Shown: positions 26,011 through 37,330 of the stretch, one piece after another
How the letters are laid out: the number at the start of each line of letters is the position of its first letter
Numbering within the stretch: position 1 is the first letter of the stretch
Source: Paragonimus westermani
Taxonomy: Eukaryota > Platyhelminthes > Trematoda > Plagiorchiida > Troglotrematidae
Assembly (NCBI GenBank): GCA_008508345.1
Contig: QNGE01001017.1
Coordinates: 1 to 64,000, forward strand
Length of the DNA stretch: 64,000 nt
Direction of reading: 5' to 3'
Notes under the pieces: generated by a model
The model's database searches: none
Seen by the model: the letters and a program-made list of their open reading frames with translations, nothing else
Told to the model about the DNA's origin: nothing
Position numbers and translations under genes: made by a program

Positions 26011-26598
26011 TCACTTTTTAATGCTTGCCGCTGGTTGATTTATCATACGGTCGGAGATGGCTGAGTAGAGATATTTCAGCGTAGATCTAGGAATGTAGAG
26101 GTCATTCGCGCAACGAATTAGCATGGCGTTCTCCAACGCTGACCAATGAAATCTGGCTATAAACAGGTGGAACAAACGGTGTGCGTCACATTCCCTGGGA
26201 TTTATTTGACGTTCGTGTTTCGCTAAGCCACGCTGAGAGGTAAATTCAGCGTGGCACTGGAAGCGCCGGAATCTGAAGCTTCCGTGTAATCCTGGTTGGT
26301 GGCTTGCCGAATTCCGGACGTGTGTTGCTGAATGTTTACTTAGGCCTGTAAGCGTGCTATGCTCTCTATAACGTCGAGGGCAGGTCTGACACGCTGACTG
26401 GTTTGAACCGGAATTTGCAATCACAAGGGCTAATGCTTCAGCAATAGCTGTCAAAGAGCCAGCGGGGTTGTTATCCGGTGATTCCCAGGTGTGAGCCGTA
26501 GGAGGACAGGAATACTCGAACCGTTCATAGGCTTCAATCCGTTGCTGTTTGTCCATTGTTACATTATGATATAGTTGTTTGGTTATCGAGGCTTGCAC
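26011..26598 (-). CDS. N-terminal DNA-binding region of the R2-clade ORF
   Basis: A 195-codon frame starting MQASITKQLYHNVTMDKQQ. It has a C2H2 finger at about residues 70-93 (CQTCPRRY...LSKHSATH). A second finger-like segment, FQCHAEFTSQRGLAKHERQ, has lost one Cys. A Myb-like segment near residues 150-180 reads HWSALENAMLIRCAN. Finger(s) followed by Myb is the R2-clade N-terminal arrangement used for target recognition. A stop follows at 26011-26013 and the RT lies beyond in other frames, so the protein is truncated. The left arm repeats only its last 31 codons at the window edge. Confidence 0.68.
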   Translation of the reverse strand: MQASITKQLYHNVTMDKQQRIEAYERFEYSCPPTAHTWESPDNNPAGSLTAIAEALALVIANSGSNQSACQTCPRRYREHSTLTGLSKHSATHVRNSASHQPGLHGSFRFRRFQCHAEFTSQRGLAKHERQINPRECDAHRLFHLFIARFHWSALENAMLIRCANDLYIPRSTLKYLYSAISDRMINQPAASIKK

Positions 26599-27557
26599 TA
26601 AGGTGCAGGAGAGCTGTGAGCAGGTTAGTTGTCACGTAGCCCATGAGGGATCGCTGGTGTTGAAAAGTACCCCAGTCAAACAAAAAATTTGTTGAAAATA
26701 ATGACTGGCTGGGAAATCTGCACACAGGAATTGGCGTTTAGGTACAAGGGCTCAGTTGATAACAAATGGATCAGTTATGAGGTTACAGTGATATGTCACA
26801 TAAGATGGTATGGATGGTCCAACAAGCAAGTATGATATGTCCCCAGTTAATGTTAATAAAAGTAATCACTGTGTGTCGTAAACGGTATTGCACAAAATAA
26901 CCGAAAATATATCCCAATGGTAGGTGGATTTAGAATAATTCCCATGTAAACAACGTACATACTATGAATCGTTTTCACGTAGTCGGACACTAGAGGTGGA
27001 GACAAGTGATGAAAGAAGTGCACGTTTAATGTAAGTCACGCGTGGAGTTTGAAACAAACTTGAAGAACAATAGGGAGAAATCCATGCATACGTAACTTTC
27101 AAGAAAATCCACTTGTGAAACAGTGAACAAAACCAACTAAGAGCTCACCAAGCTAAGTTTAAGATGGTGTAAGATGGTGTAAAGATAACCGCAGTGCGGT
27201 CCAAAGTTTGAGAGGAGCGTAGTCACGTTATTATGTGGAACTCCTCGTTATTTATTGGAGAACCCTTGAGAAGCCCCTAGGTTTAAACTATAGTGTCCAG
27301 CAACGAGGATTTGTGAAGTTGATGCGTTCCTTAGATTCTGAACACACACGTAGCTAATTTGAAACCTTGAGACAAGGCTCCTTGGAGCGGAATTCATGGC
27401 CTAAGGGATTAGACAGACGGACACGATAATGAAGATTATAAGAATGACTTCCAGGTCGATCACAGTGTCAACACAGATTGTTTTTGAACGTACAGAGGGA
27501 TTGTGATACCTGATGACTAGAGAATGCGTCTCCGGTTGCCCCCAAAAAAGTCAGAAA
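26599..27557. other. No gene recognised
   Basis: Possibly the 5' UTR of the R2-clade element near 26600, then anonymous sequence. A small duplication, AAGATGGTGT twice, occurs at about 27162-27181. No long frame or repeat match seen. Confidence 0.5.
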
Positions 27558-29520
27558 AAATACGTCACGAACTTTGACCTTCTGCCCCGTTTGGATTGTG
27601 TTCTTTGGTACTGATTATGCTGGGTGGCATCCGTCGTCCTCTATACAGGTGTTTGGCGTTTCCAGTTGTGCTTTCAGCTACTTCGTGACATGCCCATTGG
27701 TACGAGCAACTAGCTGTTGATTGATTTACCCCATGTAAGTCATACAGCAGCTGTACGAACATTGTCTACACAGTGCGATACAACAGATGTGGGCTGCTTG
27801 TTCTTGGCCGAGGAAGCTAGTAAGCCTCTGACTGTGTTATGCATAGTTTTACGGCTCTACGGGTTCTGCATACGAGAACTGTTAGACACTTTTCATCGTT
27901 CACCAATTGTCATCTAGAAACAGAAGTTATACGTATTCTCTTTTTTGGGTATTCTTCCCGTCTGTATCCTTGAGATAGTGACGTTGCTGATAGATTATCT
28001 GGGGATACCCGTTAGTCTGCAAGGAATCTGTCAGTGTGCCTAGTTCTAGCGGCAGATTGTCTTTCGTATATAGTCTCCGCGCACTATGATAGGGCGTTCC
28101 GACTAGATTTCTCTTACGTTGCTTTGAACGGAAGCTTTCGAAGTGCATACACTGCCCTACCCAAGTAGTCTTCCTATATGTGGATCTTCCTATTGGGCCG
28201 TCTGATCTTCGAATAACTAGAATGTCCAGGAACAGAAGACAATTTATTCGTTCTACTTAGTTAGCTTAAGGTTTGGATGAACTTGTTAGCTTCAAGAATA
28301 GCATGCTTAAATCACTTAAATTCTCATAAATGGGTCGGATTTATTCTACGTAGCATTTGTACTGTGCTGACTTTGACGGGCTTCCACATAAAGTAGACTT
28401 CACTTTAGCTGTGAAGAAAATTCGCTAGGAGTAGGTCCAGCGGACTGCCCATTGCAACCCTGTCCACTTGCATGAAAGTAAATGTCTGGAAGTTGAACCT
28501 TACATTATGTATGTACAAAATGGATAATGACCGGGGTGGAAAAGACAGAATTGCTATTTAAAACAAGTCCGCAGATGCTGTCAACTGTTTCATGAGATGA
28601 AATATCAGGAACTAGAAACGTCGCATTAAACGAACACAGCACTTTATCTCGAAAATGTGAGCCGTTTACACAACTCATATATCCGAAACCGTCTTTCAGG
28701 TTGCACTCACTGACTTTTTCTGATCGATTGGAGCCAGTCAGCTAGCCAGTGGGCCAGGTTGTGTTATGGTGCTTTACACATTGGCATAACTGGCCAAAGT
28801 GGGACTTGGGTTTGTGAATTTTGGGTATTCTGTACAGATGTGGTTTGCGTATGCTCCATCAACTTGTATTGATCAGCAAATGTTACACCATTTGTCTTCT
28901 ATTTTTGTGACATGCGACGGATTTTCTTTTCCATTTCTTGGACGTCATCAAGAGTATCGTTCGGCAAAAGTGTTAGGATTTCACATATTTTTGTATGCAC
29001 TCTGTTTTACCCCTCAACACGACCCTGGAATCTTTGTTCAGATGGAACATCATCAAGTTCTTATTTTGTTTTGTTTCTCCGTCAAACTTGGGAAATATAT
29101 CAGTGTTAATACATTGCGATTTTTATGTGTGTATTTCTGACGTTGGTGGGCAATATTCATTAGTTTTGCTTTCGGACAGTTTTGATTTTTCTCGAGCATT
29201 GGCGAATGTTATTGAAGTTGACCCTAGATTTTTAAATTGGGCATGTAACCCAAGTTCTTCAACTTCCTTTAGTAATACGGCAAACTTCATTTCCAAAAGC
29301 AGCGTCCGTTTGGGTTCATGTTAACGTTTCGAAAGAGAGGCTGGTAACATGTCTGTCCAAGTCCTCAAGAAATGAAGTTGTGTTTTAAACTGGATAAAAT
29401 GAATCATCGAGCGATTTCGCCACGTTCGCTTTTGCATGTTGTAGATCTGTACCACAAAATCCCATATACTTGTTTTGACCAGTAATCGGTAGGACAGCAA
29501 CAGTAGGCCACCGCTTCCCA
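27558..29520 (-). mobile_element. Penelope-like element A, RT plus GIY-YIG, decayed
   Basis: Read right to left, the - strand gives an N-terminal PLE region (29520-28900). The RT entry motif PHLYRIPKIHKP lies near 28800-28850, followed by VAMGSPLDLLLANFF near 28420-28470. The post-RT segment SFRSKQRKRNLVGTPYHSAR and NGYPQ is at 28148-27990. The GIY-YIG part SCCMTYMG ... LVARTNGHVTK is at about 27785-27690, and the conserved tail QLETPNTCIEDD follows. This order defines Penelope-like retroelements. Stops and shifts occur throughout and the catalytic YVDD is not recognisable, so it is dead. It differs from the PLE at 55.3 kb and resembles the 36.7 kb fragment. Confidence 0.75.
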
Positions 29521-30774
29521 TGAACCTCCTTGAGCGACTTCAACTTTTGCTAATGCCATTCAACGTGGGATTTAGTAATCCGTTTGAGGTTAAGAACTAC
29601 TAAGTTGCAGCTTGTGTGGTCGGGAGTTTTCGGTGAACCCCCTTGGAAATTGGGTCACAGGCTGGAATGGTTTAAAACACAAAATACACGGATGTTCGGT
29701 CACCAAATTTTGTCGCAGCAGAGATTTGAACCAATCCCTTTGTTTAGCACACTTGAATAGGACAGTAGGATGACACAAATCGTGTGGTGCTGTCCGCAGT
29801 GGCACTTCGTACGTTCTGATCACACATGGACATGTGACGACGTCTTTTCACTATGAGCACCTCTTTACCGCGTGCGAATTGATTTTACACATGCAAACCG
29901 ACTTCATTAACAGTACCACTCTATAGGACTGCACTCAGAGAGAATGCTTTGTATCACGTGACCCACCAAAAGCAAGTCACCCTCAAATTTGGGATGGATA
30001 ATTTTTCGCCTCACCAATGCCGCTAATCCATACCACGCATGGAACGGCCAGCCAACTACACGTGTTGCAACGTTCTCAAAGGCTAGCGCGCCAGATCGTG
30101 AACGAATTGAATGGGTGTCCATCACTGAGTGCCCGTTGTCGACTCGGATAAGCCGTCAGAACTTTGGACGTGTCAGCGCAGGAGACAAACGACCGTCACA
30201 AGGAGATTTGACCTTAAGGCGGTATGACGGCTTGCGCATCTACATAACATTGGGCTGAACTGGACGGTGTGACGATCACACTGACAAAGTCACTCATACC
30301 AAACAGGTCAATAGGTAGAGATCTGACGAACCAGTCTTCTGGTTGGGAGTTGGAAGAAGGCCGGCATCTTCTTCCGGAAAGAGGTACCAGTATTGGCAAA
30401 CTGCCATAATGGTCCTTCTGTCCGGGTCTGGACACCCTGGCCATATCTCATTACACACATAACTATGAACATTCACAACAACAGTAATTCCACACTGTAT
30501 TGGCCGTCTCGCAGTAGAGACCTGGTCGCTGCATCTGTTGCATACAGCAGGATGGATAGGCGAAAACATGCTACTGCTGAACACTCCTTCTCTCACATCC
30601 TCGTCCCTCATTTCTAGTAATTATTCTACACGTACCACAACAGATACAGCTAATTTTGGTAACACTGTGTCGATAAGTGCCGTCTCTTACCATCCAGACT
30701 CTGACCTCCTTAATCGTTTGCTTAGACTTAGGATGCGAATTAAATAGGTACTTTCGATGGCTACATTCTAAAAC
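29521..30774. other. No gene recognised
   Basis: The left edge may include more of the PLE N-terminus (frame 29823-29590 -). Frames on both strands at 29989-30617 have no domain I know. This could be the 5' UTR of the RTE element that follows. Confidence 0.45.
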
Positions 30775-31622
30775 AGATGGGTAAACAGGTCGCTCCCGTA
30801 CGGATGTTAGACTCCTTCAATGTCGATGTCTGCTGTCTTTCAGAGACTAGAATCCAGAACAGTTGTCAACGTATGGAACTAACAGCATCCGAAATGACTA
30901 CCTGATACTTATCATACAATTCGAGTAATTCCACGGTCGCCACAACCGGTCACCTTTTACCCAACACTGCTTGTACACTTCAGTTAACTCAAGAGCCGAC
31001 TCTACGGGTCACCCTGAAGTAGGTATAGTCCTCAGCACGACGGCCACAGCCGCAGTAAATAATTGGATTCTTGCTGTTAGTGGACTTTGTGCTGTCCGCT
31101 TGGGAAGTTTTACTCAGGCCAATACTACACAAAACTTTCAGAAATCTTTTCGCTGTGTTTACTTAGACTCCAGGTAACTGTAGTGAGTGTAGTCAAGGAC
31201 GCCTTTTATTCAGATCTGACCGTTCTCCATCGGCTGACACACTTCTGATAGTCATACTGGCCGGAGGTATAAACATCCAGGTTGGCTACTCAGTGATACC
31301 GACCCGCGTTTAGGTGGCAGGTTTGGAATAGCATCACATCGGTTAGATAATGGCGAGCGGTCTTTGCGGTGAACATAGGCCACTTTTAGCCAGCACCGGT
31401 TTTCGGCATCGTGCATGTCATTGTTGTACTTGGTGCCTCTTTCTCTGAATCAGGCCTGTTCTCAGATAGACCATATAGCTGTTAGTTATAGGTGGCATGG
31501 CTCCATTTAGGACTGTCGTTCTTATTGGAACACATATTTGGACTCAGACCAGGGGTTAGTACATTGCAATTTTTCCTTACTTTTGCTGGCCAACGACCCA
31601 GCCTACAACTGCTAGTTGCCAG

Positions 31623-32159
31623 TTGGGAAACAAGCTTAACAATTATCATCTTAAAGATCCTAATGGGTTATGGTCCGAAATATCACAGACCATTCATGAA
31701 TCAGGTACCTTGGTATGCGACACGGTGGTTCGTGGGTCGAACAAAGAGGCCTTAACTAAATCCCTGAATTTGTTAGAATCCAAACTAAACTTTCCTCCTG
31801 GTAGTTCATTTAGAACTGTAAAAAAAGCCGATCGTACGGCTTGGCCAATGGAGAAAGCTGAAGAATTGGAAACCGCTTTTGTTTCCGGGAACACTGGCAG
31901 ACCGTTTAAGCCTATCCGTGCTGCTGGCCCCAGGCGACCCTGTGTCAGTGAAGATATCAGCCACACAGATGGCACACTCATCCACAGTAAGTCCAGAAGG
32001 TTAGAGCGCTGGGCGGAACAGTTTGAGGGTCAGTTTAGCTGGTCTCCTGCTTCTACTGGGTTGCTGTCACACAGTTGCAATGTATTATTTTGTTCGGAAG
32101 ATTTAGAACCACTCACCAAGACAAGTCCGCAACTGCGCTTCGGCTCTCAAGTCCAATAA
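31623..32159 (+). pseudogene. RTE linker between endonuclease and RT
   Basis: A 178-codon open piece beginning MGNKLNNYHLKDPNGLWSE. Its strings AWPMEKAEELETAFVSGNT and SRRLERWAEQFEGQFSWSP match the conserved RTE connecting segment. The ATG is internal to the original ORF and is not a real start. Confidence 0.8.
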
Positions 32160-32658
32160 GGCTGCTGATCCAGATGATCTCATCTCAGCACTTTCAATGA
32201 AGACGGGGGAGGAAGGCGTTAGTAAAGACCTTGATTCATGTGTTTCACCTTGTGTGGACGACGGAGACCATTCCTCTGTGCTAAAGTCACACGATAACAG
32301 TTCCCATGTTCAAGAAGGGAATCCGGAGCTCTCGCGAAAACCACAAGGTAGTTAGCTTGACCCTAGTCATTACTTGGTTCTGACATTCAATATACTTCGC
32401 CCACTCACTGCACATCAGGGAAGAACAAGCAGGGTTTCGTTCTGTTCGAGAATGTAGTGGTCAAGTGTGCACTTTTCGCCAAATTCTGGAACAGCGTCGT
32501 GTATACCGTCGACCACCACTTGTTACGTTCCTCGACTGTAAACGTGTGTTCAATTCAGCGGATCGCTGTACACTTTTTGAGTGGCGGTGTACCGTACAAG
32601 TATGTGAGCATACTGCCAACGCTTCATTCTTTTACGTCAGCTCAGGTCAGGGTTTACG

Positions 32659-33372
32659 GTGACCTGTCTAACAGTTTCAGAACCAAGAGCGACGTACGTC
32701 GAGGCTGTACATTTTCACCATTCTCGTTCAATTTTGTCAGACGAAATGGTGATGGAGACTTGTCTGTGGCACTCACCAGATGTCGGCGTAGACATTCTAC
32801 TCTGTGAAAGACTGTTTAGTCTTGATTATCCTGACGACAACGTGCTGTTATTTGATCAGGCGCCACAAAAAATTTTATACGCTATTTCGCATTCCGCATT
32901 ATACTCTAGAATGCGATTTGCATCCTCAAAGTGCTTTTGCAAGATTGTGTTGGATAATGAAGTGGCCGAAGCTGTTAACCGGTTTGTTTACTTGGGAAAC
33001 TGCATCAGCGGCAGCGGGGATGTAGAGAATGAAATGAAAGTGCGTATGCCTAAGGCAAGGACGGTATTCACTAATCTAGGACACCTTTGGCAACAGAGGG
33101 ACATGTCTTTGAGGTTTAGTGGTGGTGTATACAAGGCGGTAGCGAGGGCTGTATTACTTTACGGCTACGAAACGTGGCTGCTCAGTTTAGAAGAGGTGGG
33201 CCATCTCCAGCTGTTTGGTCATCGATATCTGTGTTGCATAGCTCGCATGGGGTGGCACCAACGCGTGAACAACGAGAAGATTGGGAGGCGTGTACTGGCT
33301 AGGAAATGCCAAGCGAAATTTTTGTTTACTCCCTGTGTTTACGCAGACTTAGATGATTGGGCCATATACTAA
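32659..33372 (+). pseudogene. RTE reverse transcriptase C-terminal part
   Basis: 237 codons in one frame. It holds LFSLDYPDDNVLLFDQA (the catalytic YxDD box with Pro for Ala), KCFCKIVLDNEVAEAVN, FVYLGNCISGSGDVENEMKV, NLGHLWQQRDMSLRFSGGVY and ARAVLLYGYETW. The earlier RT motif RRGCTFSPFSFNFV is in the overlapping frame at 32691-32740. Homologous pieces occur at 12.9-13.7, 44.4-45.2 and 50.9-51.2 kb. Confidence 0.85.
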
Positions 33373-33876
33373 GCATGCCAGCTAACCGTCTTCCACACTG
33401 AACACTTTGCTGCTGCTGCGGTTGACGGACGTCGCGTGAAAGGTGGCATAGGGAAATGAGGTCGTTCACGAAGGGGCTGACCACTGTAGGTCGGGTTCGT
33501 CTTCCGAGCTGGGGACCTCGACTCGCGGAGTTGATGGCCGAAGAAGTTTGGTGAGATGGTGGCTAATCGGTCTCATTGGCGTGAATGTTGCCGTTGTTTC
33601 GCTGAGTTGTCTGCGAAGTTAGCTGTAAGAAAGCTGTTTTGCTGATAGTGGTTTATTTCTGCTTACGGTCCGGTTGTTCGTTTGCAAGATGTAGGTGCTT
33701 CGATATTTGACTATAGACGTGCCCATTTTTAACGGTTACGTGCCTTTCCCTCCCCTTCCGTTTTTTCCCTTTTCTCCTTCTGCACAGGGTTTATTCTTTT
33801 CTTTATGATCGTGCAGTGGCTAAACTTCAATGAGAACCACTGATTTATTGTTGGCTATGTTGATGCTGTTGATGAT

Positions 33877-36689
33877 GTAAGCGAGCGACTGACTGAAAGG
33901 TGGAGCAACAAGGATGTGAGTTAGCATTATGGACTCGGTAAAATGAATCTCACGAGTACGAGACTTTACGTGTATATGCTCCCAAGATACCTTGAATTTA
34001 ATGAGGCGAGTCTCTTCCACTGCATACTCTTCGCTGTGTTGCCCAGCATCCTTGGGTGGGATTGCAACTGTGGGAAGTTAAACAAGAAGCGACTGACTGT
34101 CACCGTGTGTTGCAACTAGTTAGTAGAGTTTCATAAACTTTGCATGAAGGCACAGTCACGTTTTTAGTGACGTAGCGTTGGAACAGATTTTTAACTGTCA
34201 TGATAACGAATAGTTGCATGCATTTACAAGATAAGTTGTACCAAACGGAGGATTACCGTTGCAGTAGAGGTATTATCTGTCATGGAGTTACCAAAAGAAA
34301 TTACTCAGGTTCCCACTGAAGAGAGCCGTTCAGAAGTGTTTCCACTCGTGCAATCCGAAACAGGTGTGCCAAGGCAATTTCTTCCGATAGTGCTAGTCTT
34401 ACGACTGGAAATCGAAAGGCCTACTGTCAAGAACATTACGCATAGGCAACGAACTTCTGGCGTATATGTCTCACATTCTGCCCAACGGATAATTGTATCC
34501 GGATCTGGGATGTATCCTGGTTTCCACTGAGTTATATTCGAATTATGTTTTCATAAGTGTTGCAGCTGTTTGCAGACCTGTGCTATCTCTGTGATGCACG
34601 ATCGGCACACTTAGCATACCTAAAGAAACGAAGTGGACCACAAGGTGTAACCATACATCATATTTTCACTTTTGGATTTTTTTCGAACCAAACGTGGTAT
34701 CATGAATTCAATAGTCTGTTACAGAATGACTGCACATGAAGTTAGAGGACTATTCATTAAAGCATAACATGAAAATGTGACACTTTGAAACAGGGATTTG
34801 TTGATTAAAATATGCTATTCTGCTGGTCTTGAAATACTGCCTATGGTTCGCATACGGTCACCATCACTAACGTTACTGGACATACAGTGGTGTGCACATC
34901 AATTGGATATGGCTGTGAGAACGACAACTGAAGGTCCATTTTTCACCGTCACTATTGGTTCAGCTAGCCGTTGAGTTGCTGTTTGCTTCTTTCTTTCCAA
35001 CAGCACCCTGACTACTACTGCCATCGTTATATACTTTAGGTTGCTTTGCCGTGTATTTTACGTCGCACCCAGAGCAGCTGAGCATGTGTTTATATTTTGA
35101 ATGCAGTATAGACTTAACAAATTAAGGCGTTGGTAATCCTTTCAGCGAATCTTAATTTGGACCTGTGCAGGGGACTTTGGCTTGCTTCAACTTGGCGCGC
35201 CGCGCTTGGCAACAACCAGTCGGCGCATGATACAGAGAATATTCCCTAATTCCGCTGAACACCCACTGAGAAAACGTCACTGTTCAACTTTGAATAATCG
35301 ACCAGCGAACCCACATAAATGTATCAGTCTGTTTTGCTCCGATAACCACAACCCAACACCCAGAGGGCATTTAAGATAAGCTCGGGAATCTCGAGCATCG
35401 GCAGTCACAAGCGATATTTAAACTTCAAAAACTGATAGGTGTATGTGGTTTTGTGGTGACTATTAGTGTACAATAAAGCTCGCGTTAGATACTGCTCTTT
35501 ACGTCTGTGGCTTCGCGGATTGTTTAGCAGGCGATATACCTGAAACAATTAATGTTCGTGTTCAGCACTGGTTTCAACGTGAGTTGACTTGTCTGTCATG
35601 GTGCCTAGCAGGACAACGTAAAGGTTTTGCGACGAATATGGAGTAGTTGGCGAATGAATGTGTGGGCGAATGAATGTGTGGGCGACTGAGTGGAGAGGGT
35701 GTAAACGAATCCATCCACTGAGTGCGAGTTTGGCGACCGTGGTGAGTAGATCAGACGACGCTATTTGTCCTCCGCTGGCAGACACTGTGATAGCGATGAG
35801 TACGGTCCGGAAAATAACCGGCGGTCGTGGTGGCTAGTCACTTGTGCACATGGGCACAGAAATGCACACAAATGCTCAGACAGACGTATGCGCACATCGT
35901 ACGGACATACATGGGCGACCACTGGTTTGGCGATCGTTTCGTTGATGTTACCGGGGTGACCACACATGTGTTTGGGGCGGCATCAAATTACTGTGCCGAC
36001 TGAAACGGTAATGTCCAGTAGGTGGTTCACACAACCCGGACACGACCTGCTCTGACGTCTGCACACCGGAGGTCGACAATGGTGCCGATGAGATGTTAGT
36101 TCATATTGACGGCACTTGTAACCATTTTTGGACACTAGAAAGGTTTCATTCAGCTGGTGATGGTAGATCATTTTAGTCCAACGACGCGACGGAATGGGCA
36201 GCAGATCTAACCAAGGTGTATTTATTGGATGACGTAACCGATACACCCGTTCAAATGAACTGCTTTGCGTTTATCTGCTACAACACCTCAGAGATACTGA
36301 TCGGTGAACTGAATTCGATCAATTAGACTGGAACTGGAAATGTAAAATATCGACTCGAAAGTGAGGAAATGTGTAGTGAATTTCAGTGGAGTTTACATGT
36401 GAACTAGCCTCCACACTGCACCGTAACCCCATTGAGTACTTATTCTGAGATTGATGATTTCACCTTCACTTTGGGCACTAAAATGGACCCGTCCGAATCG
36501 GATCATTTCAGTATTAGCTGACTTTCAACCGTTCTAAAACGTTATTCCGAGACAACGTATCGACCAATCAGAAATACATCCACTGTTTCAACTTGAACTG
36601 CAAAACAACTGTTTCCCATTACAAATTTGAACAAAGGAATCGGAAACAGTTTTTTGCACAATTTATCTCTGGAACACATACAAGGATGA
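33877..36689. other. No gene recognised
   Basis: Short frames only (for example 34282-34530 +), without recognisable domains. A 16-base unit, GGCGAATGAATGTGTG, occurs twice in tandem at 35649-35680. The right end may be unrecognised upstream parts of the PLE at 36690. Confidence 0.5.
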
Positions 36690-37330
36690 TGAGATTGCCG
36701 GTATGTTGAAATTCTGTCTCACTGTGGCTATGGAGCGCACGTCCCATGCAACCCAACTGGTCCTGCTGTTCACCACCACTGAAAACACCTCTACCGCTTA
36801 ACGTCAGATGTATGAATTTTCGTGTGAGTGCCGGGCTACTTCTGTAGGCAGAATGCAGCGGTAGTTACGTAATCGGATCAACTAACACATTCCGGTGTGG
36901 GTTCGCAAACGCTCATGGATGCCACGATGTCGGGTTCAATTCAGAACGTGACAACTCACAGTGAACCGGCCTCATCGGTCACTCGACACTTGCTAACATG
37001 TCGACCCAAAATGGACCTGGAGACGGCCTTTCGGATATGTTGCGCAACAAAAAATCGAGGGTTTCCCTGATTCGCGGAGACGATAGCATTTAGCAAATGG
37101 AAGCCACTCTGTTTACAGAAAGACTTGTTCATCAGTTCCAGACTGTCCTGGCAACTAATGTGAATGGATGTGTGTGCGCATGTGTTTATTGATTTTGTTG
37201 TTTAGCTTCGCAATGTCCATTGAACTTTGCTATATAAACCCGCAGACTGAAGTATGTACCTGATGAAATGCATCGAAATGTGCTCGAGGGATACATTGCA
37301 AAAAACTGTTTCTAACTTCCCTGTTCAGTT
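36690..37330 (+). mobile_element. Penelope-like element, GIY-YIG end and terminal region
   Basis: On the + strand LKFCLTVAMERTSHATQLVL, FTTTE, then MYEFSCECRATSVGRMQR, NRIN-HIPVWVRKR and SVTRHLLTC-like text matches the end of PLE pol with its GIY-YIG nuclease (CxCxATxVGR). Tyr and one Gly of the nuclease are substituted and stops interrupt it. Downstream, 37260-37278 reads CTGATGAAATGCATCGAAA, a hammerhead-like core as expected in a PLE terminal repeat. 5'-truncated: no RT found. Confidence 0.6.

Larger units (their letters stand above)
18417..26106. repeat. Right arm of the large inverted duplication
   Basis: Mirror of 1-10028. In ARL1 orientation it is the end of intron 2, exon 3 and intron 3. 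Compared with the left arm it lacks about 2.35 kb of the gypsy element at the N (21753), has an extra 30-base tandem copy near 18570, and has several substitutions and two small deletions at 21280-21752. Confidence 0.95.
22507..26598 (-). mobile_element. R2-clade non-LTR retrotransposon, decayed (right copy)
   Basis: The right copy shows the whole element, about 4.1 kb, on the - strand. It has an N-terminal zinc-finger/Myb frame (26598-26011), then RT, linker, CCHC-region and restriction-like endonuclease remnants as in the left copy, ending near 22560. It carries the same YADG substitution (23737-23748), stops and the same SINE. R2 elements proper insert in 28S rDNA, but no rDNA sequence is seen beside this one. 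It lies antisense in ARL1 intron 3 or just beyond the gene. Confidence 0.72.
30775..33876 (+). mobile_element. RTE-clade LINE, nearly complete but decayed
   Basis: An AP-type endonuclease (about 30775-31620) shows DSFNVDVCCLSETRIQN, GHPEVGIVLS and LASTGFRHR-like strings in shifting frames. A linker follows at 31623-32159, with GNTGRPFKPIRAAGPRRPCV and ERWAEQFEGQFSW. The RT spans about 32160-33000 with RRGCTFSPFSFNFV and LDYPDDNVLL, where YADD has become YPDD. The C-terminal region has FVYLGNCISG and LLYGYETWLLSLE, then EMVANRSHW near 33553. The 3' UTR ends with TTGATGCTGTTGATGATG. RTE elements are abundant in trematodes. Multiple stops and shifts make it inactive. Confidence 0.9.
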
